Source: Candidatus Accumulibacter cognatus
Lineage (GTDB): Bacteria; Pseudomonadota; Gammaproteobacteria; Burkholderiales; Rhodocyclaceae
DNA: 64,000 nt
Assembly: GCA_013414765.1 (NCBI GenBank)
Contig: CP058708.1
Span: forward strand, 491,553-555,552
Reading direction: 5' to 3'
The position numbers and the translations under genes were made by a program. Below are positions 57,977 to 64,000 of the stretch, piece after piece (within the stretch, counting starts at the first letter, position 1; each line of letters begins with the position of its first letter). The notes under the pieces are model-generated. The model was not told the origin of the DNA, made no database searches, and saw only the letters and a list, made by a program, of their open reading frames with translations.

Positions 57977-58954
57977 CTAGCGGCAAGTCGCCGAAGTGGG
58001 GTTGAAAGGGATGAATTTCGGCGGCCCGAAAGAGGCGCGAGCGGCCGCGACCAGCGCCTGGTCAAGCCCGCGCGCGCCGACCTCGGCACACCAGGCGGCG
58101 TCTTCGCTGCTGCGTTCCAGCAAATCCACCAGGGGAGGAGGCGTACTGCGCCCGCAGGTGGGCAGCGTGTCGCCTCCGCACAAGAGCGCACGCAGGGTCC
58201 ATGCCGATTGCCGCAGATCGCGGGCAATCGCTGCGTCATCCGCTCCAGGCATGGCGCGCGACCAGCCGACGAGGAGCACGCCGTGATCGCGCGGGTGCAC
58301 GAGCCAGTGCTCGGGCCTCAGGTCGCCATGAGTCCAGTCGCTGTCGTGCGCAAATGCCAGCACTTCGAGGACTCGCCGCCAGATCCAGACAGCGTGCCGG
58401 GGCTCGATTCCGTTTGCTGCGTAACGCAAGACCTGCGCCAGGCTACCCCAGTATCCGGAAGGATGGCGGAGCAGCAGCCCTTCCCGCTGGTTCCCGCAGG
58501 CTGTTTCGCCAACACCGCTGGCAATCGCTTGCGGCACCCTTTGCGAGAAGTACGCCGCCTCTGCCAGCGTACTCGCCTGCAGGGCGCGCAGGATCGCGGC
58601 CTCGGCTGCAAGCACGCCGGATCTCGTACCGGCGTGCACCAGTTTGACGATCACCCGCTCCGGAAAGGGACCCATGCGTTCAGCAAGATGGACCTCGGCA
58701 TGTTCGCCGACACCCACCCGCTTGAGCAATTGGTAGCGTTGCCCCTGCCAGCGCAACACCGGCAAGGTCGATGGGTAGCCGGCCAGGGCCTGCGCACGAA
58801 CTCGCGCGGCTGCTTCGCGCAAGGGTGCCGCCTGCACGAGCGACTTGTTGCGGGTAACCGTCGCGCTGCAATAAGGACAGACCACCATGCGCCAGCTCGC
58901 CTGTCGGGGCAGTGCCGCACCGCATTGCGGACAGGTGAGTGCGGTGAAGGACAT
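57977..58954 (-). CDS. Zinc-ribbon plus kinase-like protein (possible pseudokinase)
   Basis: A 325-residue protein. Residues 8-33 form a zinc ribbon (CPQCGAALPRQ and VVCPYCSATV). A kinase-like domain follows: glycine loop RVGVGEHAEVHLAERM, a candidate ATP-binding Lys in RVIVKLVHAG, and a catalytic-loop-like WTHGDLRPEHWLV. In the loop the Asn expected after the Asp is not in place, and the DFG Asp is lacking (VLLVGWSRA), so catalysis is doubtful. ATG 58954 is 10 bp after the NadM-Nudix stop. It probably acts with the vWA protein encoded next. Confidence 0.65.
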   Translation of the reverse strand: MSFTALTCPQCGAALPRQASWRMVVCPYCSATVTRNKSLVQAAPLREAAARVRAQALAGYPSTLPVLRWQGQRYQLLKRVGVGEHAEVHLAERMGPFPERVIVKLVHAGTRSGVLAAEAAILRALQASTLAEAAYFSQRVPQAIASGVGETACGNQREGLLLRHPSGYWGSLAQVLRYAANGIEPRHAVWIWRRVLEVLAFAHDSDWTHGDLRPEHWLVHPRDHGVLLVGWSRAMPGADDAAIARDLRQSAWTLRALLCGGDTLPTCGRSTPPPLVDLLERSSEDAAWCAEVGARGLDQALVAAARASFGPPKFIPFNPTSATCR

Positions 58955-58964
58955 CGTGCCAGGC

Positions 58965-59990
58965 TCAGGGATGAAGGGACAGGAAGTGGTCGAGCAGATT
59001 GAAGTGATCTTCAAAAAAGCGACTTTCCAGGGCCCTGAGTTCTGCGATCGGAGTCCACCTGGCTCGCGCCGCATCGTCAGCGCCGCTGACCTCGGGCAAG
59101 CGGCAGTCGCCGAGATCGAACCAATGCGCATGCGTGATCGTTCGCCCGCGCAGACTGCGGTCGGGATGATCGAAGACGGCAACGCCTTGCAGGGCCACTT
59201 CAAGGGTGGAATCGAGCAGGCCGAGACCGGTTTCTTCGCGCAGCTCACGAATCGCGCCTTGCAGGACGCGCTCGCGCGGCTCGAGAAAACCGCCCGGCAC
59301 GGCCCACAAGCCCTTTCCCGGCAAACGCCCACGTTCGACGAGCAGGACATGCGCGGACGCGGTGACGACCGCATCCACGGTCACGAAAGGACCGCTTCCC
59401 CAGACCCGCCGGTTCTCCTCGAGGGCCAGATGCTCGCCGCGCAGTGGGTGATAATGCGGCAAGCGGGTCCAGCCCTTCAGATAGTGGACGATCGGCGTCG
59501 GCAGCAGCCCGCCGAGCAACGCCTGCGTCGCCGGCCAGTCTTCGCTCTCGAAGTAGATCTGGCGGATACTGGTCGCGTCGATCTCGTCAAATTTCGGTAC
59601 GGCGACGAACTGCCAGCGCGGAAAGCGCTGCAGGTATTTGCTGGAGGCATCCTTGAGGTAGCCGACGAGGGCAATCCGCGCGCCAGGGGCACTGTATTCC
59701 TGCACCGCGGCGACGACCGCCTCGCCCCAGCGCCGATCGTCGTAGTAGTCGCGAATCGGCAGAAAACGGACACGCTCGCGCGTCGCGTCGTCGAGCGTGC
59801 TGCCGATCATGGCGGCGCGCTCCTCCCAGGTAAACGGGTTCTTGACATTGCGCGCGGCGTGCGCCGATCCGAGCAGGACGATCACCTGCCCGGCGCTTTG
59901 CAGGGTTCTGGCGAGCAAAGCCGCATGCGCATTGTGGAAGGGCTGGAAACGGCCAATCAGTACGGCAATGTCGAATCGGTCGGGGGTCAT
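58965..59990 (-). CDS. nadM: Bifunctional NMN adenylyltransferase / Nudix hydrolase
   Basis: A 341-residue two-domain enzyme. The N-terminal nucleotidyltransferase has IGRFQPFHNAHAALL and DATSIRQIYF, characteristic of NadM. The C-terminal Nudix domain has the box GGFLEPRERVLQGAIRELRE followed by ETG. The first half makes NAD from NMN and ATP; the Nudix half of such fusions typically hydrolyses ADP-ribose, a NAD breakdown product. It lies 15 bp after nadE within the pncB-nadE-nadM unit. Confidence 0.92.
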   Translation of the reverse strand: MTPDRFDIAVLIGRFQPFHNAHAALLARTLQSAGQVIVLLGSAHAARNVKNPFTWEERAAMIGSTLDDATRERVRFLPIRDYYDDRRWGEAVVAAVQEYSAPGARIALVGYLKDASSKYLQRFPRWQFVAVPKFDEIDATSIRQIYFESEDWPATQALLGGLLPTPIVHYLKGWTRLPHYHPLRGEHLALEENRRVWGSGPFVTVDAVVTASAHVLLVERGRLPGKGLWAVPGGFLEPRERVLQGAIRELREETGLGLLDSTLEVALQGVAVFDHPDRSLRGRTITHAHWFDLGDCRLPEVSGADDAARARWTPIAELRALESRFFEDHFNLLDHFLSLHP

Positions 59991-60005
59991 TGAATGGGCT
60001 CCTGG

Positions 60006-61712
60006 TCAGTCATAGCAAGCGGCAATCGGCATCTGCCGGCCGCTGCCGAAAGCGCGCCCGCGCAGGCGCAGAATCGGCGGGGCCTGGCGTCGCTTGTATT
60101 CGTTGCGCGCGATCATGCGCCGTATTCTCGTCACCAGCGCCCGGCCCTCGGCGTTGGCCAGCAGTTGCGCATAGGCGGACTCGACTTCCGCGTGCTCGTC
60201 GGCACCGAGGCGCTCACCCTCGATCAGCACCTTGAGGATCGTGTCCAGGATCGGATACGGAGGCAGGCTGTCGGTGTCCCGCTGACCGGGCGCGAGTTCT
60301 GCCGAAGGCTCCTTGTCGAGGATCGCTCGCGGGATCACTTCGCCATCGGCGCATTCGTTGAGGTGCCGGCTCAAGGCAAAGACTTCGGTCTTGTAGAGGT
60401 CACCGATCAAACCCAGACCGCCGTTGGTATCGCCGTACAGCGTGCAATAGCCGACCGAGATTTCGCTCTTGTTGCCGGTGGTGAGCAGCAGGTGGCCATA
60501 ACTGTTGGAATACTCCATCAGGATGGTGCCGCGCACCCGCGCCTGCAGATTCTCGAGCGCCAGGCCGCGCAAGGGGCCGCCGCAGGCCGCGGCGAAGCCC
60601 GCCGCGAACTGGCTGACGAGGTCGTGGATCGGATGCTCGATCAGGCGGATTCCGAGCCTGCGGCAGAGCACTTCGGAGTCATCAACGCTGCCTGGCGTAG
60701 AGAAAGACGAGGGCATGGTGATGGCGACGACATGGTCCGCGCCGAGCGCCTCGACGGCGAGCGCCAGCGTCAGCGCGCTGTCGATCCCGCCCGAGGAGCC
60801 GACGACCGCGCTGCTGAAGCCGCAGCGGCGAGCGTAGTCGCGCAGGCCGAGAACGATCTGCCGGCGGTAGAACTCCATCACCGGCAGACCTTCGGCTGCG
60901 ACTGGCGGCAGGGCTTCCCCGGTGGCCGACAGGAAATTCGTGCCGTCCCATTGCAGCGTGCTCACCGCTTCGACAAAGCGCGGCGCCTCGAACACCACAC
61001 CGGCAGCCGGAGAAACGGCGAACGAGGCGCCGTCGAAGACCAGTTGATCGTGCCCGCCGATCTGGTTCACATAGACCAGCGGGATCTGGTGGCGCTGACT
61101 GGCCGCCGCGAAGAGACGATGGCGCTGTTCGCGCTTGCCGATGTTCGACGGACTGGCGTTGATCGTCACCAGCAGATCGGGACGGGCATCGGCGAGGCGG
61201 CTAAACGGGTTGACCGCATAGTCGCTGCCGGCGTCGTTCCAGCCGTCTTCGCAGATCAGGAAACCGACCTGCGTGCCGTCGACGCGCAGGATCCGGGCAA
61301 CATCCGGTCCCGGTTCGAAATGGCGGCGCTCGTCAAAAACATTGTAGGTCGGCAGCAACTGCTTCGCGTATCTGAGTAAAAGCGCCCCGTCGCGAAGCAC
61401 GAGCAGACAGTTTTCGAGCGGCTTGCCGGGTCCGCTGCGCTGCATCGGTGCGCCGACCACCCAGCACAGGCCTGGTGTCGCGTGGCTGGCGGCGAGCAGT
61501 GTGTCGAGCCCCGCCGCCGCGCGCTCGATGAAATCGGCTTCATCGAGCAGGTCGCCGGGCGGGTAGCCGGTCAGGGACAGTTCAGGAAAAACCACCATCT
61601 GCGCCTGCTCGGCATGCGCCTGCGCGGCTGCGCGACACATCAGGCCGATGTTGCCGTCGATGTCGCCGATCGTCGGATTCAACTGCGCGAGGGTAAGGCG
61701 AAAGGCATTCAT
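60006..61712 (-). CDS. nadE: Glutamine-dependent NAD+ synthetase
   Basis: A 568-residue enzyme with an N-terminal nitrilase-type glutaminase domain (catalytic Glu in [15 protein letters not shown], Lys in [20 protein letters not shown], Cys in [11 protein letters not shown]) and a C-terminal NAD synthetase domain (PP-loop [16 protein letters not shown], and [20 protein letters not shown]). It amidates deamido-NAD using glutamine. ATG 61712 overlaps the pncB stop by 4 bp. A long upstream extension of the frame is not conserved. Confidence 0.95.
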   Translation of the reverse strand: MNAFRLTLAQLNPTIGDIDGNIGLMCRAAAQAHAEQAQMVVFPELSLTGYPPGDLLDEADFIERAAAGLDTLLAASHATPGLCWVVGAPMQRSGPGKPLENCLLVLRDGALLLRYAKQLLPTYNVFDERRHFEPGPDVARILRVDGTQVGFLICEDGWNDAGSDYAVNPFSRLADARPDLLVTINASPSNIGKREQRHRLFAAASQRHQIPLVYVNQIGGHDQLVFDGASFAVSPAAGVVFEAPRFVEAVSTLQWDGTNFLSATGEALPPVAAEGLPVMEFYRRQIVLGLRDYARRCGFSSAVVGSSGGIDSALTLALAVEALGADHVVAITMPSSFSTPGSVDDSEVLCRRLGIRLIEHPIHDLVSQFAAGFAAACGGPLRGLALENLQARVRGTILMEYSNSYGHLLLTTGNKSEISVGYCTLYGDTNGGLGLIGDLYKTEVFALSRHLNECADGEVIPRAILDKEPSAELAPGQRDTDSLPPYPILDTILKVLIEGERLGADEHAEVESAYAQLLANAEGRALVTRIRRMIARNEYKRRQAPPILRLRGRAFGSGRQMPIAACYD

Positions 61713-62929
61713 GGCCTTTCCACCGGATGATTGAAAACCTGCCGCAGGTAGGCCAGGAAGGTGCCGTCCTCGCACAACGTCTTGCCCGGAGAATCGGAAA
61801 GCTTGGCGACCGGCTGCCCGTTGCACGCCATGATTTTCATGACCACGTTCAGTGCCTGATGCGGCGTATCGTTCGAGAGATCGGTACCGATGCCGTAGGA
61901 GGTTTGCACACGTCCGCGCAAACGCCGGTACAGATCGACCGCACGCGGCAGGTTCAGGCCATCGGAGAAAACCAGGCGCTTGCTCATCGGGTCGATGTGC
62001 AGTTGCGCATAGTGGCGCAAAGCCTTTTCCGCCCATTCGAGGGGATCGCCCGAATCGTGGCGAAGGCCGTCGAACAGCTTGGCAAAGTACAGATCGAAAT
62101 CGGCGAGAAAGGCATCCATGCCGACCACGTCGGTCAGTGCGATGCCGAGATCACCGCGATACTCCTGCACCCAGGCCTCGAGCGCCGCTTTTTGAAAATC
62201 GCGCAGACGAAAGCCGAACGCCTGGTAAGCCTGCAGGTACTCGTGCGCCATCGTGCCGATCGGCGTCAGCCCCAGCTTCTTCGCAAGGTAGACGTTGGAA
62301 GTGCCGCGAAAATGCTCCGGCACCTCGCTGGCCAGCGTGCGCACGACTTCCTCGTGCCAGGCAGCGGAATAGCGCCGGCGCAGGCCGAAGTCGAAGAAGA
62401 TGAAAGGCTCGGTCGCCGACAGCAGCGCCTGCCGCTCCGATTTCAGGAATCCGACCTTTGCCTGCAGCCGTTCGCGCGCCACGGCAAGGATCGAGGCATC
62501 GGTCGATAGCCGGCGAAAATAGAGCTCATTGACCATGTAGAGCACAAAAATCTCGAATGCCATGACATGCACCAGGGGACCGCTGGCGATGACCCGCAGA
62601 TGCTCGCCGTCGGCGCGCGTGCTGATGAAGCGGCGCTGGAAGCGAAAAACCGAGAGGAAATCGACGAAGTCGCTCTTGATGAAGCGCAGGCTGCGCAGAT
62701 ACGCGAGTTCATCGTCGCTGAAGGTCAGGGTACACAAGTGGTCGAGTTCGGCATCGACGTCGGCCTTGAGCTCCGCCAGTGGATAGACCGGCCGGTTCCG
62801 GCAGAAAAAGGCGTATTCGGCCTGCGCTCCCGGGTGGCTGTGCAGCAGCGCCTGCCACATCGTGAACTTGTAGAGATCGTTCTCCAGCAGGCTGCGAACG
62901 ACGGGGGGATGAATTTTCTGCCAGGTCAT
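61709..62929 (-). CDS. pncB: Nicotinate phosphoribosyltransferase
   Basis: A 406-residue enzyme that makes nicotinate mononucleotide from nicotinate and PRPP, the entry step of the Preiss-Handler salvage pathway. Family blocks are [60 protein letters not shown] and [28 protein letters not shown] lies about 5 bp before ATG 62929. It is the first gene of the minus-strand NAD cassette and overlaps nadE. Confidence 0.95.
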   Translation of the reverse strand: MTWQKIHPPVVRSLLENDLYKFTMWQALLHSHPGAQAEYAFFCRNRPVYPLAELKADVDAELDHLCTLTFSDDELAYLRSLRFIKSDFVDFLSVFRFQRRFISTRADGEHLRVIASGPLVHVMAFEIFVLYMVNELYFRRLSTDASILAVARERLQAKVGFLKSERQALLSATEPFIFFDFGLRRRYSAAWHEEVVRTLASEVPEHFRGTSNVYLAKKLGLTPIGTMAHEYLQAYQAFGFRLRDFQKAALEAWVQEYRGDLGIALTDVVGMDAFLADFDLYFAKLFDGLRHDSGDPLEWAEKALRHYAQLHIDPMSKRLVFSDGLNLPRAVDLYRRLRGRVQTSYGIGTDLSNDTPHQALNVVMKIMACNGQPVAKLSDSPGKTLCEDGTFLAYLRQVFNHPVERP

Positions 62930-62978
62930 GCTCACTCTCCTTTTCGGCAACGCCGACCAGCCGGCGCATGAACACACT

Positions 62979-63005
62979 GTAGACTACTTCGTTGCATTTT
63001 GCAAC
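62979..63005 (-). promoter_or_regulatory. Palindromes upstream of pncB, possible operator
   Basis: GTAGACTAC (62979-62987) and GTTGCATTTTGCAAC (62991-63005, 6-bp arms) lie 50-75 bp upstream of the pncB start in an AT-rich stretch. Their position fits an operator for a NAD-responsive regulator. No such regulator gene is in the window, and the sequence does not clearly match a site I know. Confidence 0.4.
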
Positions 63006-63055
63006 TAACAGACAAAAATATTTTCTCTGCTCATTCCCTCCTTATGAGGGTAACG

Positions 63056-63316
63056 TCAGTTCGGGATAAGTTTGGTGAAGGGTGAGAGCCGGCGGAAGTC
63101 CTGAAGTGATAGTCCGGGTTTGTCGGGCATGAAGCAATAGGCGATGGGGCCGGCCAGCAAGTTGACGGCGAAATGGAGGGGCGAGCGATGGCGGGTGCAC
63201 TCGATCTGATCGAGGTCTTTCAGTTCGTCGATGACGGTTTCCACGAGGACTCGTTGCCGCCGCATGGCCGGGTCAAAGGGATCGAGGGCGACGGACTTCC
63301 CATTTTTTCGGATCAC
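63056..63316 (-). pseudogene. IS982-family transposase C-terminal fragment
   Basis: The 86-residue reading frame matches the end of IS982-type transposases: RRQRVLVETVIDELKDLDQI, then ECTRHRSPLHFAVNLLAGPI and AYCFMPDKPGL. The N-terminal two thirds, with the first catalytic Asp residues, is absent. It lies directly upstream of the NAD cassette and next to repeat copy R2. Confidence 0.8.
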
Positions 63317-63403
63317 CCGTATTCCGGGGGTGCTCTATCGAAACTGAGCGGCATACAATACGCTTTTCGGCGCCTATCGCCGGGAGGTCTGGATGCTCGC
63401 TAA

Positions 63404-63663
63404 CGGTCATGACTTTTTCAGACAACCTCGATCATGGAAGTCATGACCGTTTCCCTCCCTTGCAGGGCGCATTCCGGCTTGCACGCCGGAATCGTGCGAT
63501 GGGCGCAGAGCATGCTCAGCGAATTCCCCATCTCACCCTCCGACCCCACCCACGGCCCGCGCTGCATCGCGGGCCGGCGGCGTGGAGCGGTGCTCCGCGA
63601 AGCCCCGCCTGCGCCCCCGCGAGTGAGGAGAGGAGATTCATGCGTCGCTGACGCGACTTTGAC
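63404..63663 (+). repeat. Dispersed hairpin repeat, long copy (R2)
   Basis: Full-length relative of R1 in opposite orientation, starting CGGTCATGACTTTTTCAG and ending TGCGTCGCTGACGCGACTTT. It contains the same series of hairpins, for instance 63471-63492 (ATTCCGGCTTGC / GCACGCCGGAAT) and GGCCCGCG-CTGCAT-CGCGGGCC near 63562-63583. R1 and R2 flank the NAD cassette from the vWA gene to pncB as inverted copies. Confidence 0.8.
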
Positions 63664-63735
63664 ATTCATCCCCGACGATGCGGAAGCCGCCGGGGCCGGA
63701 TACAGCGGCCCGCCGGCATGACGAGAGGACGTGAC

Positions 63736-63879
63736 ATGACGAGTGCTTTAGCGCGGCTAGCGCGGGGCGGTTTGCGAGGTGGGACACCGCGGACATCGGT
63801 TCCCCTTTTCCGCGCGTGCCCCAACTGTCCCCAGCGGGTGCCGGCGCGCCCCTGCCGCGGCTTCGCCGGCGGCCGCTGA
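63736..63879 (+). CDS. Possible small protein, translationally coupled to the next gene
   Basis: A 47-codon frame from ATG 63736, preceded by AGAGGA at suitable spacing. It encodes an Arg-rich product with the Cys cluster FRACPNCPQRVPARPC and ends in a TGA that overlaps the following ATG (TGATG). No family is recognised. The ribosome-binding site and overlap are the only support. Confidence 0.3.
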   Translation: MTSALARLARGGLRGGTPRTSVPLFRACPNCPQRVPARPCRGFAGGR

Positions 63880-64000
63880 TGGCGAGCCTGTCGGTTCCAC
63901 CTACCCTTCGGCAACGCCGCCCGGCGCTCTATGCCGTCCTTGCCCTGCTGGCGCTTGTCCTCGCCGTCGGTGCCTACCGCTACTGGCACAAGGTGCCTCG
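63879..64000 (+). CDS. N-terminus of a membrane protein (cut by window edge)
   Basis: The visible 40 residues start MASLSVPPTLRQRRPALYAV and contain one hydrophobic span (YAVLALLALVLAVGAYRYW). The positive residues before the span suggest a cytoplasmic N-terminus. Too little is visible for a family call. Confidence 0.5.
   Translation, partial: MASLSVPPTLRQRRPALYAVLALLALVLAVGAYRYWHKVP

Overview
The window is GC-rich chromosomal DNA from a betaproteobacterium, most likely of the Rhodocyclales / 'Candidatus Accumulibacter' type. This is inferred from the gene content: form II RuBisCO with cbbQ and cbbO, DUF485-actP acetate uptake, exosortase-A-associated genes, and the surE-pcm-nlpD-rpoS order. 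No 16S rRNA is present to confirm it, and no tRNA, rRNA or CRISPR array was seen.

Layout. 1-3300: end of a serine-biosynthesis pair (serC-serA, minus strand) and a divergent rhlE-type RNA helicase. 3400-7900: an accessory patch holding a displaced copy of the cbbO 3' end, decayed IS5 and IS91 transposases and a secreted subtilase with RTX repeats. 7843-12434: cbbM-cbbQ-cbbO (minus strand). 12695-16626: an internally deleted transketolase relic, then gap, pyk and purC. 16689-20154: a DUF2189 membrane protein, prlC and a periplasmic glutaredoxin-like protein. 20281-22319: acetate symporter pair. 22489-31916: two exosortase-A-associated enzymes, two envelope proteins and a MacAB-like export operon with two permeases. 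32008-33412: a complete ISKra4-type insertion sequence with a 9-bp target duplication. 33542-37882: lipoprotein, MBL hydrolase, bamC, dapA and a histone-deacetylase-like gene. 37993-43034: MoxR-DUF58-transglutaminase cluster and mltB. 43057-46518: surE-pcm-nlpD-rpoS. 46852-49606: a collapsed TonB/ExbB/ExbD locus and an IS110 relic. 49972-55184: thpR, a DMT exporter, a GMC oxidoreductase whose small subunit is broken, and an IS3-type element lying in a secreted-protein gene. 55316-62929: a minus-strand cassette of pncB, nadE, nadM-nudix, a zinc-ribbon kinase-like protein, a vWA protein and a divergent PurA paralogue. The window ends in an IS982 relic and the start of a membrane-protein gene.

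The most unusual material is the NAD-salvage/kinase-like/vWA/PurA-like cassette and a dispersed hairpin-rich repeat with three copies (38929, 56724 and 63404). Two of the copies begin at the base after a stop codon and sit between co-directional genes. The window also carries an unusually dense set of decayed genes: transketolase, tonB-exbB-exbD, a gluconate-dehydrogenase-type subunit 3, and IS5, IS91, IS110, IS3 and IS982 relics. If the sequence comes from a draft or metagenome assembly, some single-base frameshifts could be sequencing errors; the large deletions and fusions are less easily explained that way.
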